Shown piece after piece: positions 54,197 to 63,800 of a DNA stretch of 64,000 nt. The notes beneath the pieces were generated by a model, which saw only the letters and a program-made list of their open reading frames with translations, searched no databases and was not told where the DNA came from. The stretch is from Pomphorhynchus laevis (taxonomy: Eukaryota; Acanthocephala; Palaeacanthocephala; Echinorhynchida; Pomphorhynchidae), in NCBI GenBank assembly GCA_012934845.2, contig WNNJ02002713.1, positions 124,001 to 188,000 on the forward strand, written 5' to 3'. Both the position numbers and the translations under genes were made by a program. Within the stretch, counting starts at the first letter, position 1. Every line of letters begins with the position of its first letter.

Positions 54197-54565
54197 ATGA
54201 CTTTGAATTCAAGCATTTGTATTTTGAACCCATTTGCGGGAATCACGAATGTCGTAAAAAAAAGTAAATATCTTGAACGAGTCACAGAAGTCGAACGGGC
54301 ATTCTTCATTCCTGCCATACTTTCAAACTCTGGTGGCGCTGGCAAAGAAACTGAGAGTCTCCTTAAACGGATTGCGAGACTTAAGTCAGAGAGAAGAGAG
54401 ACAAGATATTCAGACGTTATTTCAATATTGCGTTCAAGAATAGGCATCCGTCTTGCAAGAATGGTATCAAGATGCAGTAGAGGATCAAGATCTGCCTTTA
54501 TCGCCCGGAAGGAATTTCATCAAGTCCGCTCGCCATCGTACAATGACTGTATCTTATCTAATTGA
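54197..54565 (+). mobile_element. RLE LINE 3' fragment A7
   Basis: Only the end of the nuclease: LNPFAGITNVVKKSKYLERV, TEVERAFFIPAILSNSGGAG, SLLKRIARLKSERRETRYSD, RSRIGIRLARMVSR. The frame is open to its natural end. It lies 40 bp behind A6, in the same orientation. Confidence 0.8.
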
Positions 54566-54981
54566 GTCTAGCCCTGCGTGACAGATTGTTTTTTACGCTG
54601 ATTGATTTTTTTTCTTTTCTTTTCTTTCTTTCTTGTATTATTATTTCGACAAACAGTCGAGCAAAGCGCATAGTTGCACAGTTAAAAAAAGAAAAAGTAA
54701 AGAAAAAAGAAAGACTCACAAACAATAGTCAAAAAGTTCATGTTTGAATGCTGAAACCGATCTTGAGTTGACAATTTCTTCACTTAATCGGTTCCACTTA
54801 CCTACGATTCGGTGTCCAAATTGTACAGTTTTAGAGCGTATAACTCGGCGATGGGCTGAAGTAAAATTGTGTCCACGCAAAGCTCGACTTTTCCGAACAG
54901 TCATCAATTCTCTTAAGACGTGATTTCCCTTGTGTAAAGCTTCCCATGTTGAACACATATCTCGCCGAAACCGAAGGTCGC

Positions 54982-56511
54982 TTATAGAAACCATACTAAG
55001 TTTTTTAGCCTTTCATTATAAGGTAAGGCATTAACTGAATTTACGAGCTTTGTTGCCCGGCGCAGCAAATTTTCAATTCTACTTTTCTCGTATACTGTTA
55101 TTGGGAACGAACATTGTGATGCATAGGTAAGATGACTGATCACAAATGCGTTGGCGAGTGCTCTAAATGAAACTGGACTCAACACACTAAAAGTTCTACG
55201 AATCATTCCAACCATTCGATTTGCTTTTGAGCAAGCCAACTCAGTATTCCAACAAGTCGAAAAATCATTCGCAACTACTATTCCAAGGTCGCTAAGACGA
55301 GTTACTACTTTAATGTTCTTATCCTTAAGATGATAAGTTGAATACACACTATGACTGCGTGATTGTAAACGCATACAAGTACACTTCGATATATTCAGTG
55401 ACAGACCATTCATATAAGCCCAGTTGGAAATGCTGTCGATATCCGATTGAACTAGCACCGTGTCCGAATCTGACCGGATAGCCTGCCAAATTTTTAGGTC
55501 GTCTGCATATAAGAGAGAGTGTGAGTTCAAAATGGAAGGAAGGTCATTAATGAAAATACAGAATAACAATGGGCCGAGCACCGAGCCTTGCGGAACACCA
55601 ACATTGACCGGATAAGGATCAGACAGAGAACCATTTACAACAACCTGATAGAATCTGTTAGAGAAAAATTCTTTTATCCAGCGAATAATAATTGGATCAA
55701 TGTTTAGAGCACGCATTTTCTGAATCAAGATGTCATGTGGAACCATATCAAACGCTTTTGAAAAATCAAAAAATACTATATCAACATCAAAGCCCTTATC
55801 AACAAACGAACCCCATCTATTCTGGGCAATCAAGAGATTAGTGATTGTTGAGCGATCCCTTCGAAATCCATGTTGATTGTTACACAATAATTTGTTGGAT
55901 TCTAGATAATCGCTTAGAATACGGTATATTATCCTTTCCAAAACTCGACAGAATACACAAGTTAGACTTATCGGGCGATAATTTTCAACTGAAGAAGGAT
56001 CACCTTTCTTCAAAACGCGCCTTATCAATGAAAGTTTCCAATTCATCGGGACACAACCGAAGTACAAGGAGGCGACACAAATCCAATATAGTGGTATGCA
56101 GATAACATCAGCGATATTCTTGAGAAATACCGGTGGTAAACAATCAGGACAAATAGAACCTGACGATTTAAGCCGCTTGAGCTCTAGCACTACATCATTA
56201 ACAGAAAACATATGAAGAATGTTTATATTCGATGGACAGTACGAGGCATAGGTGACGGAGGGGGATTTACGAACTCCTATGCAAAAATGTTGAGCGAAAG
56301 CATTCGCTATGTCATCATATTTAATCAATGTGCAACGATCAGTATTAACAAGTGAACCAATGTGTTTATTTTTGTTGTTGAAATTAGCATAATTGAATAC
56401 GGATTTAGGATTATGAATTGACATTTGATCAATTTTCTCTTCAAATTGCCATTGTTTGAAGCGTTTAAAAATGTGAACCGATTTATGGCTCTCTATACCT
56501 ACAGTAATCAA
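54982..56511 (-). CDS. CR1-like reverse transcriptase of G2
   Basis: 509 codons, near the full RT length of CR1 elements. VENYRPISLTCVFCRVLERI (about 175-194), NNQHGFRRDRSTITNLL (211-227), VFFDFSKAFDMVPHDIL (246-262), VGVPQGSVLGPLLFCIFIND (304-323), LLYADDLKIW (YADD 335-338), SNWAYMNGLSLNISKCTCMR primer grip. All catalytic motifs are intact. The C-terminal ~90 residues follow in another frame. RT drives target-primed reverse transcription. Confidence 0.88.
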   Translation of the reverse strand: MITVGIESHKSVHIFKRFKQWQFEEKIDQMSIHNPKSVFNYANFNNKNKHIGSLVNTDRCTLIKYDDIANAFAQHFCIGVRKSPSVTYASYCPSNINILHMFSVNDVVLELKRLKSSGSICPDCLPPVFLKNIADVICIPLYWICVASLYFGCVPMNWKLSLIRRVLKKGDPSSVENYRPISLTCVFCRVLERIIYRILSDYLESNKLLCNNQHGFRRDRSTITNLLIAQNRWGSFVDKGFDVDIVFFDFSKAFDMVPHDILIQKMRALNIDPIIIRWIKEFFSNRFYQVVVNGSLSDPYPVNVGVPQGSVLGPLLFCIFINDLPSILNSHSLLYADDLKIWQAIRSDSDTVLVQSDIDSISNWAYMNGLSLNISKCTCMRLQSRSHSVYSTYHLKDKNIKVVTRLSDLGIVVANDFSTCWNTELACSKANRMVGMIRRTFSVLSPVSFRALANAFVISHLTYASQCSFPITVYEKSRIENLLRRATKLVNSVNALPYNERLKNLVWFL

Positions 56512-56538
56512 TAATATTATTAGAAAACAACTGGAATT

Positions 56539-57567
56539 TCATTTTTTTAATTTTAAAGCATTCTTTAACTCTTTGTCAAACCAAGGTTTATGGTGTATAC
56601 GATTTGCAACGGTTTTACGGGGCGAAAATCGTATGAGTAATTCCTTAAGGGTGGCTTCTAACTGATAGCATGCCTTATCAACCCCAACATAAAACGGACT
56701 GAGCCATGAAATACTTAATAGATTCTGACGCACAAGTTCGAAGTTAGTTTTAAAATAATTTAAAGAATTCTGTTGTAATCTACAAGCTGATGGACGTGTA
56801 AAATCAGAGTAGAAATTGAGAACACAGTGATCTGACCTACCCAAAGGATCGGAGTGCGTAACTTTGTGTATAATGTATTTATTCGATGTTAGACAAATAT
56901 CAAGTAGCGATTGATTTTCTTGGGAAAATCGGGTAAATTTTGAAACATGTTGGGTAAGGTGTAGCGAGTTTATCTTTTCAAGAAATAATGATGTGGACGG
57001 ACTACACACGGAAGATGTGTAGGTGTTCCAATCTACTGTCGCTAAGTTTATATCACCAACTATAAAAAGATTTGGTTTGGAACCAAACTCTAGAATGTAA
57101 TCGATCAAGCAACAAACATCTGAAGTGGGATTGCGATAGATTAAGCCTAAAGTCACTAAACCAATGGTAGGAAGAGACACACAACCCAACAATAACTCGA
57201 TTCCATCGGACGCTCGTACATCTAGCAATTTAAATACTAAACTATTATGCACGTAGAGAATCACTCCACCACCCTTGCAGATAGATCTGTCAACTCGATA
57301 AGATGTATAATTTTCAATCCAGATCTCAGCATCAGTAATTCTATCATAAAGCCATGTTTCAGTAATAGCAACTAATAGCGGATGCGAATTCTCAATGCGG
57401 AGTTTTAATTCGTCAATTTTTGGAAGAAGACTACGGCGTTCGTATATAATAACAAACATTCTAAGCTTAAGGGTAGAGTCTGCTGAGCAACGATACCGGT
57501 ATGTATGTCTGATAATCCTCGCTACGTCGCTCAAGAGCCGACCACAATGGGGAGGAGTAATGGACAA
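56539..57567 (-). CDS. APE endonuclease and linker of G2
   Basis: 342 codons. LLPKIDELKLRIENSHPLLV, AITETWLYDRITDAEIWIEN (metal-binding Glu in ITETW), GGGVILYVHNS, LIYRNPTSD, FIVGDINLATVDWNTY (GDIN), SLLDICLTSN, GRSDHCVLNFYSDF (SDH). These are the diagnostic motifs of AP-like endonucleases, which nick the target. The first ~25 residues are a shifted frame; homology starts near residue 40. It ends just before the RT frame. Confidence 0.85.
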   Translation of the reverse strand: MSITPPHCGRLLSDVARIIRHTYRYRCSADSTLKLRMFVIIYERRSLLPKIDELKLRIENSHPLLVAITETWLYDRITDAEIWIENYTSYRVDRSICKGGGVILYVHNSLVFKLLDVRASDGIELLLGCVSLPTIGLVTLGLIYRNPTSDVCCLIDYILEFGSKPNLFIVGDINLATVDWNTYTSSVCSPSTSLFLEKINSLHLTQHVSKFTRFSQENQSLLDICLTSNKYIIHKVTHSDPLGRSDHCVLNFYSDFTRPSACRLQQNSLNYFKTNFELVRQNLLSISWLSPFYVGVDKACYQLEATLKELLIRFSPRKTVANRIHHKPWFDKELKNALKLKK

Positions 57568-58294
57568 TATTTCTTAAACATTTATTATCCACATATGAAA
57601 TATTTGAAATTACCAATGACTTCTGAGCGACGGAGGAAGGATTGAATGATCTACCTGTAGAGGCATCCAATGTATTTGAGTCTTCCTCCGCACAACCTGA
57701 AAATTTCGAATTGTCAAGTTTGACTCACCAGCTTCAATACGAGACTTCAAACATTGTTTAGCTTCACGTAAAAGCTTACGTTCATTCACATCAAGATCTT
57801 TTAACAATCTTGCAAACGAACCTTGGAGACGATAAGAGTTTTTAAAGATGGTCTTAACGGCTTTTTGAGGAAATCACGTCTGAGAGAGCGGTGATAGACT
57901 CGAAAAGCATGGTGGAGTCGACGCTTTGATAGTAGGCATTGGATGTCAAACCATGGGGCACGGTGCAAGCGACGGTGTGGGTGAGACTTGAAGGGCAAGA
58001 GAATATCGAGAGTGGATGTGAGTTCAGAGTCGAAAAGAAAGGCGAGATCGTGAGGAGATGAATATGTTATTGTGGGTAATGATAGAGACGATTTGAGTAA
58101 GGCAGAGCGGAGAAGGGAGAGGTCAAGATTTCTCCAAGGGCGACTTAGGATTGTAGGTGTGTGAGGAGGGGTGTGGTTGTGAGTGAGATCAAGGGTGATA
58201 AGAAAGTGATCGGATAGACCAGGATCAGAGATGGACAGTGAGGTGTAGGCAGCAAAATGATCGGGAACAGCGATGATGTCGAGTGCCCCACCAA

Positions 58295-58909
58295 TTATAT
58301 GTGTGGGGCAGTGGAGATTATTTTGTAATTGTAGTTGGATAGAATGTTGGTGTACCGGATGGAATCCGTGGAAGAGGGGCGGTCTAGGCGGATATTAAAG
58401 TCGCCTAGAACGAGTGTAGGGATTGAACACAAAGAACAATGGGAAAGGAGGTCAGCGAGTTTGGTAAAAAATAAAGATGTTGGAGCTGATGAACCAGGAC
58501 GGTATACAATGGCGAGATCTAGAGTGATCGGGTTAGAATAACGACAAGTGAGCAATTCAAAAGAGCAAGGACTGAAAGGGGGATTGATTTTGCGAAGAGA
58601 CGCGGGGTGACGCGCGAATGCGACGATGCCGCCATGATTAGAGAATTTAGAAGGGCATGAGCTGAGGGGGCGGGCGGATTCGACTAGGGAGCAACCGGCA
58701 GAGAGCAGACGGCGAATGGAAAGGTCGTCGGAATCTGAGTGCCAGGATTCGGTGAGGCAGAAGAGATCGATGGATTGCTTGGTGAATAGGTTGAGGATAA
58801 GATCGGATTTATTGAGAATAGATCTAGTGTTGAGGAGACCGAGGCGGAAACCGTGTGTTGTGGCGAAAGAGTCTAGTGGAGAAGGCACATAGGAGAGACG
58901 GAGCGCCAT
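58295..58909 (-). CDS. APE endonuclease of B8 (N-terminal two thirds)
   Basis: 204 codons. HGFRLGLLNTRSILNKSDLI, DLFCLTESWHSDSDDLSIRR (ESWH), SNHGGIVAFARHPASLRK, DLAIVYRPGSSAP, TLVLGDFNIRLDRPSSTDS (GDFN). It ends in STAPHI; the expected SDH segment lies beyond a frame change (about 58200-58215). The fold nicks target DNA. Confidence 0.82.
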   Translation of the reverse strand: MALRLSYVPSPLDSFATTHGFRLGLLNTRSILNKSDLILNLFTKQSIDLFCLTESWHSDSDDLSIRRLLSAGCSLVESARPLSSCPSKFSNHGGIVAFARHPASLRKINPPFSPCSFELLTCRYSNPITLDLAIVYRPGSSAPTSLFFTKLADLLSHCSLCSIPTLVLGDFNIRLDRPSSTDSIRYTNILSNYNYKIISTAPHI

Positions 58910-59898
58910 CGAATTTTTGGACGGATGTAAACAGCTTGAAAATTTCCGTCTATGTTTCGGATGGTGAGTGATGTTTCGCCGTTTTCCTCGCGACGGCGTT
59001 TTTCGATGCGGGCTGAAGAGATTGGAGCAATTTCAGAAAAGGCGCGATCGGGTAAAATTTGGGTGGTTGAAGATGACATGAGTTTGAATCGTTGAGAGAG
59101 GACAGAATACGCGTGAGAGCGATGCTTGAAAATAATTTTTAGGAGAGGGGGCTGGGAAGTATTAGATTGAGAAGATTTGTTTAGACGGATGAATGCGACA
59201 GGAGAAATGTCCTTGAAAAAGGATGGTTTATCCGCAGGGACAATAGACGAGAGGATGGATCTGAAGGCGGAAACATCGTAGTCTAGACGTGCTTGTTGAG
59301 ATAAGGAGTTAGAAGGCTTGATATTAGTGAGAATGACGCAACGATCGCGAGAAGCAAAGCGCTTCCGTAAAGGAGGACGAGTGACGTGAGTAGGTGAGAT
59401 CACGATAGAAGAGCTGGCAGTTGATGATTTGGAGGGATTTGGTTTGACGACGGGAGACATAGAGGATAATGATAATAAAGAGGGTGGCAAGCGATGTGAG
59501 GAAAGGTTATGAGTGGAAGGATAGTGAAGGTTGGTGGACGTGATTTTGATTGATGGATGCAAAGTATTGAGAAACGAGACGGGAAGGACGGGACGTGGGG
59601 TGTCGGGGAGTGAAGATGACATGGAATGGGAAGTGTATATGGTGGCAGGGTCGGTGGGTGGAGAAAGGACATTAGAAACGACGGGGGTAGTTTCAGTTGA
59701 CTTGTTGGATTTTGATATGTGCTTATTGGAAAGGTTGCAGATTAGTTTGTTGGCACAAAAACCACATACGAAGTCTTCTTTAGCCTTATTCTTGTCGCAG
59801 GTGATTGTTGTCCAGACGCTGCAGTCGTGTATCGAGCACTGTACTTGCAGTTGTCCATTGTTGGTGTCGGTCTTAGTTGTTTTCTTACGTCCTCCCAT
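58873..59898 (-). CDS. CR1-like N-terminal protein of B8 (PHD-like half finger, RRM-like block)
   Basis: 341 codons starting MGGRKKTTKTDTNNGQ right behind the 5' repeat. CSIHDCSVWTTI...FVCGFCANKL (about 21-50) is the zinc half finger. A Ser/Pro linker (60-170) precedes RKRFASRDRCVILTNIKPSN (about 182-201), RLDYDVSAFRSILSSIVPAD, LLKIIFKHRSHAYSVLSQRF, ILPDRAFSEIAPI, EENGETSLTIRNIDGNFQAV. The last part looks like the nucleic-acid-binding C-terminal half of LINE ORF1 proteins. The frame is complete until the shift into APE. Confidence 0.8.
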   Translation of the reverse strand: MGGRKKTTKTDTNNGQLQVQCSIHDCSVWTTITCDKNKAKEDFVCGFCANKLICNLSNKHISKSNKSTETTPVVSNVLSPPTDPATIYTSHSMSSSLPDTPRPVLPVSFLNTLHPSIKITSTNLHYPSTHNLSSHRLPPSLLSLSSMSPVVKPNPSKSSTASSSIVISPTHVTRPPLRKRFASRDRCVILTNIKPSNSLSQQARLDYDVSAFRSILSSIVPADKPSFFKDISPVAFIRLNKSSQSNTSQPPLLKIIFKHRSHAYSVLSQRFKLMSSSTTQILPDRAFSEIAPISSARIEKRRREENGETSLTIRNIDGNFQAVYIRPKIRWRSVSPMCLLH

Positions 59899-59901
59899 AA
59901 A

Positions 59902-60046
59902 CGATGGTTGTCTTCGATTGTTGTCGTCGATGGTTGTCGTCGATAATTGTCGTCGATGGTTGTCGTCGATGGTTGTCTTCGATGGTTGTCGTCGATGGTT
60001 GTCGTCGATGGTTGTCGTCGATGGTTGTCGTCGATGGTTATCGTTG
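59902..60046. repeat. 13-bp tandem repeat in the 5' UTR of B8
   Basis: Unit CGATGGTTGTCGT on the plus strand (sense ACGACAACCATCG), about 11 copies. The same motif follows the TTCCAGATTTCAG repeat upstream of B7 (47558-47655). Confidence 0.95.
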
Positions 60047-60050
60047 TAAG

Positions 60051-60544
60051 ATTTTTGTAACTTTTTGTATAGAAGTCCTCCTATTAACTTGTAATTAGCT
60101 AGAACACTTATAAATTTTCTTCTCTACATATTGGTCATTAACAGGACTTGCGAAACATTGGCTTTTAACTTGCTTCTTACACTTTTTCCCCACCATATAA
60201 TATGGTCAAGCGTTGATGATTGTAAGGCAAAACGATTGTCACTTGTGTATAATAATAAATCTTCTTGCTTCGATTATATTTAAACACGTCTTCGAATAAT
60301 AGTCTCCTCCTGAACAATAGAATAATAGTCTCCTCATGTAACGGTAGCGCAATAGGGCGTGTTACTTATTTTATGAAACTTGGTATGAAGCAATTTGTGC
60401 TTTCTTTGAAACTGTTTCTAAACTTTTAAAAAATTTTTGTCTTTTTTTGCTGGTCGAAAATTCTCTTGAAGTAACTGACGGGTTTATCTTGCAACTCGGG
60501 GTGTTTATCTTTTAAACGTTTACCAAATTTACTGGGTAGCATTA
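60051..60544. other. Unassigned spacer
   Basis: AT-rich sequence between two family B LINEs, with AATAGTCTCCTC repeated twice (60296-60337). Perhaps the distal B8 5' UTR. No gene. Confidence 0.4.
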
Positions 60545-61090
60545 ATAATAATACAAATTCATTTAATGTGGCAAATGCGTACAAGCTGTACGCTTACAAG
60601 TCCACAAACAAAAATGAAAAAGTCAAGCAGATAAATTGTTTAAATGGGATCGGATTTGTCGTTTGAAGCACGGCAAGGAAGTTGATTGGCGTATATGAAT
60701 GGGCAGATGGTTCCACGATAGAGGAGCAGCCACAATGAAGGAGCGGAGTCCAAAGGAGGTAGAGTAGTTTGGGACATGTAAAAGAAGGGAATTACAGGAA
60801 CGCAAGGAACAGTAAACAGGACGAGAATTATCAAGAAAAGGAAGATTGAGAAATGAAGGGGTATGAAGAGTTACAAGGCGGAAAGCAACGATAAGAAGAC
60901 GAATTTGAACACGACAATAAATTGTAGGCAAATCGAGAGAAGCAAGATGGTAGGATGTATGATCAAAACGACGAAGACAGAGGAGAATTCGGACGGCTGC
61001 GTTGACGATGCGTTGTAGGGGAAGAAGAGTGGATTTAGGTGAGTTGGAAAATAGACTAAGACAATAATCGAGTCTAGAAAAAAGGAGAGA
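60545..61090 (-). mobile_element. CR1-like LINE 3' fragment B9, intact C-terminus and tail
   Basis: 60623-61111 is an open 162-codon frame of the RT C-terminus: [92 protein letters not shown]. The tail with hairpin GCGTAC/GTACGC (60577-60593) ends at about 60545. Severely 5'-truncated. It is a clean reference for the family B 3' end. Confidence 0.85.
60577..60593 (-). other. Family B terminal hairpin (A-U variant)
   Basis: In sense: GCGTAC - AGCTT - GTACGC, six perfect pairs. The fifth pair is A-U where 33367 has G-C. Confidence 0.6.
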
Positions 61091-61200
61091 AAATATTGAT
61101 TCATTTGACATTCTTTTTCACAAATAAGACATGCGGGCTCCGGATTGTCAAGTTTTTCTGACCAATAGAATCCAAAACTTAGATAACTTTCGTTGTATTT
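61091..61200. other. Short junction between B9 and G3
   Basis: No feature recognised. The 5' limit of G3 is not sharp. Confidence 0.3.
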
Positions 61201-61741
61201 TCTCTTTGATTTTAACTTGTTTTTTACTTAAATTGGATGTTGAATTCACATATGTATCACTTTTATGTAGAATCAAACCAACACTGTAATTTAGATGTTT
61301 TTCGATACTGTGGGCAACAGTATCTTCTCCTGATAGACAGAAACTAAAAATCGGTTTATTTTACCGATCTCCGCGCTCCGCAACTGAAAAGATTGGCATC
61401 TCTTTACGACATCACCTAACAAGCTTATCACCGATCATTATCCTAGGAGACTTCAATATGCCTCATGTCAATTGGGACCTATATACTTCGACACATGGTT
61501 GTGATGTTGAATCATCCAATCTCCTTGATACGTTCAACGATCTCAATCTAACCCAGCATATTCACGAACCCACTAGAAGGAGGAAGCAATCATCTGCCAT
61601 TTTAGACCTCTGCTTATCACGAGGGGAACCCACAATTGATGAAATCTCTCTCAGCCCCCTATTGGCCACAGTGATCATTGTGTCATTAGGCTGGCGCTTT
61701 CTGTCAGTCTCTTTAAAACAGCCCCCTCGGCAAAACCCGAA

Positions 61742-62509
61742 TTGAATCCCTTCAAAGCGAATTTCGCAAGTATGACGCAAGCTATTCGAAACATTCAATG
61801 GCCTAATCCATATGAAATTGGCATAGATCAGTGCTGGGAAAATTTCAAATCTACTTTGATCAATGCTCTAAATTACTTCTCCCCTTTAAAACGTCAGCGC
61901 ACATCCCACAAAACTCCCATTTGGTTTGACTCGCAGATTAAACAAATGATTAAGACAAGAGACAAAATTTACAAAAAATTCAAAGAACAGAATTGTTCTT
62001 GGACCGATTACAAGGAATTACGAAATCAAGTTACGGCACTCAAACGTCAGAAACGCAGGTGCTTCGTTTCCAATCTTTGTCGATCATCAAAAAGATATCC
62101 CAGTAAATTGTTCAAACATATCAGCTCATTAAAATCAACTACGTCTGAGATTAACTCTATATTTATGGAAACCGGTGAGCTCACATCTGATGACAAAGCA
62201 ATTGCCAATATTTTCCTAGATCAATTCACGCTAGAGAGTCCTACATGTCAATATTGCCCCAGATTCTCCACTGCTCAATATCCGTGTTACGAATTTACTC
62301 CATTTGATAAATTTGAGGTTCTTAACGAACTTCTAAAGCTACCACGATCAATTGCGGCAGGACCAGACAATATTCCTCCAATTCTTCTTCGGGAACTTGC
62401 ACCAGTAATATATGAACCTTTACACACCATATTCGATTTCTCCTTGTCAACAGGCTGTATACCATCAGATTGGAAATGTTCTATAATCCGACCTCCACAA
62501 AAAAGGTGA
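61742..62509 (+). CDS. APE-RT linker and RT fingers of G3
   Basis: 255 codons. NPYEIGIDQCWENFKSTLIN, KTPIWFDSQIKQMIKTRDKI, ELRNQVTALKRQKRRCFVSN, ELTSDDKAIANIFLDQF, LPRSIAAGPDNIPPILLREL, LSTGCIPSDWKCSIIRPPQK. The last motif is the standard DWK....P.KKG of RT fingers; KKGD continues after a one-base shift in an A run. A helical, basic linker, typical of this LINE group. Confidence 0.82.
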   Translation: MNPFKANFASMTQAIRNIQWPNPYEIGIDQCWENFKSTLINALNYFSPLKRQRTSHKTPIWFDSQIKQMIKTRDKIYKKFKEQNCSWTDYKELRNQVTALKRQKRRCFVSNLCRSSKRYPSKLFKHISSLKSTTSEINSIFMETGELTSDDKAIANIFLDQFTLESPTCQYCPRFSTAQYPCYEFTPFDKFEVLNELLKLPRSIAAGPDNIPPILLRELAPVIYEPLHTIFDFSLSTGCIPSDWKCSIIRPPQKR

Positions 62510-62564
62510 CCATAATCTAGCAAGCAACTATCGGCCCATAAACCTTACCTGCGTTGCTTGTAAA

Positions 62565-63800
62565 GTGCTAGAGAAACTGCTTTTTAAAGGAATCATCGGG
62601 CACCTAGAAGATAACCAAGTACTCTGCGACAACCAGCATGGTTTCCGCCCAGGAAGATCTACTGTCACAAACCTCATACTTGCGAGGAGTGATTGGACCA
62701 GATATGCCGAGGCTGGAGTTAGTGTTGATGTTTTGTTTTTCGACCTCAGCAAAGCATTTGATCGGATATACTATGATGTCCTCCTTATTACGCTGGAACA
62801 GTATGGCATCAGAGGAACCCTCCTAAATTGGATTAACTCCTTCCTTAGAAATCGGAAGATTACTGTATTGGCTAATAAACAAATGTCAAAAACAAGAAAT
62901 CCTGGACGCGGTGTTCCTCAGGGATCGGTACTCAGTCCATTGCTCTTCATTATTTACATCAACGAGCTTACTACAGCTATTTCGAGTCCATGTGGTTTAT
63001 ATGCCGACGACTTGAAAATTTGGCGACCAATAATCGATAGCCGAGATCCAATGATACTCCAGAGAGACATTGATAATATTAAGGTATGGTGTAATCAACG
63101 GGGACTGGTATTAAACCCCGATAAGTCAAAACATATGCGCATCGGACATCTACACATCAATTCATCATATACCATTGACGGAAGAGAAATTGAAACAGTT
63201 CTCCAATTTCAAGACCTTGGAGTGATCGTAAATAGAAGCTTATCGACCATCCCACATACCAGTCACACAGTTGCTAAATGCCGTCGAATTTTAGGACTTA
63301 TTAGAAGGACCATTGGCCAGCTTGACGCATCCAGTTTTAAGTTAATTTACAATGCTTATGTCTTATCTTTAATGAGATACGCTTCACCTGCCTGTCACCC
63401 TCAAACTACGACAGAGATGAACCTGTACGAATCCATATTACGCAAGGCCACACATCTTGTACCCAGCCAACGCAAGCTCTCATTCATTTTTCGACTTCAC
63501 GCACTTGGTGTGACCACAGTGAAGAAATCTTTAAAGTCATCTGATTTAATGTTTGTGTGGACAGCGCTTAATGTTCAAAAAGGGCAGAGGGAACATGTTT
63601 GTCGCAAACTGTTCGAACTTCGAAATTCAAACAGATTGAGGGGACATCACCTCACGTTAAAGACACACATTCGTCCACGAAGAAGATTTAACACAATTGT
63701 CAACCGAACGTGGAAAAGCTGGAATAAGCTACCAAGTCAAGTGGTTTCGGCCTCCAGTATTTTGTCCTTCAAGAGAAATCTGAAGAATGTACTAACTTAA
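62565..63800 (+). CDS. CR1-like reverse transcriptase of G3, intact palm
   Basis: 411 codons. CDNQHGFRPGRSTVTNLI (21-38), LFFDLSKAFDRI (57-68), GVPQGSVLSPLLFIIYINEL (116-135), GLYADDLKIW (YADD 146-149), LVLNPDKSKHMRIG primer grip, FQDLGVIVNRSLSTIPHTSH, LRKATHLVPSQRKLSFIFRL, then C-terminal KRNLKNVLT. All catalytic residues are present, and the frame ends naturally. The first Met is internal to the fingers. Confidence 0.88.
   Translation: MLEKLLFKGIIGHLEDNQVLCDNQHGFRPGRSTVTNLILARSDWTRYAEAGVSVDVLFFDLSKAFDRIYYDVLLITLEQYGIRGTLLNWINSFLRNRKITVLANKQMSKTRNPGRGVPQGSVLSPLLFIIYINELTTAISSPCGLYADDLKIWRPIIDSRDPMILQRDIDNIKVWCNQRGLVLNPDKSKHMRIGHLHINSSYTIDGREIETVLQFQDLGVIVNRSLSTIPHTSHTVAKCRRILGLIRRTIGQLDASSFKLIYNAYVLSLMRYASPACHPQTTTEMNLYESILRKATHLVPSQRKLSFIFRLHALGVTTVKKSLKSSDLMFVWTALNVQKGQREHVCRKLFELRNSNRLRGHHLTLKTHIRPRRRFNTIVNRTWKSWNKLPSQVVSASSILSFKRNLKNVLT

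Larger units (their letters stand above)
54716..57815 (-). mobile_element. CR1-like LINE G2, 5'-truncated, well preserved
   Basis: ORF1 end (57610-57807, KDLDVNERKLLREAKQCLKS), APE (56539-57567), RT (54982-56511) and C-terminus (54716-54994, LRFRRDMCSTWEALHKGNHV, LRGHNFTSAHRRV). Three frame breaks separate four long frames. Its 5' end joins the APE/linker region of B8 at about 57815. A short poly-T/TC-rich stretch (54605-54640) lies beyond its 3' end. Confidence 0.88.
57816..60050 (-). mobile_element. CR1-like LINE B8, 5' two thirds (ORF1 and APE)
   Basis: 5' UTR tandem repeat (59902-60046), PHD/RRM protein (58873-59898), APE (58295-58909) and linker to 57801 (HPHRRLHRAPWFDIQCLLSK). The RT is missing because G2 begins at the junction. 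One frame change near 58890 joins the ORF1 and APE frames. Together with B7 it shows the full family B architecture: PHD, Pro/Ser-rich linker, RRM-like, APE, RT. Confidence 0.85.

Noticed and set aside
59531-60049. 172-aa ORF on the plus strand
   Set aside because: It reads antisense to the B8 protein and through the 13-bp tandem repeat, which gives the repetitive VVDGCRRWLSSM translation.
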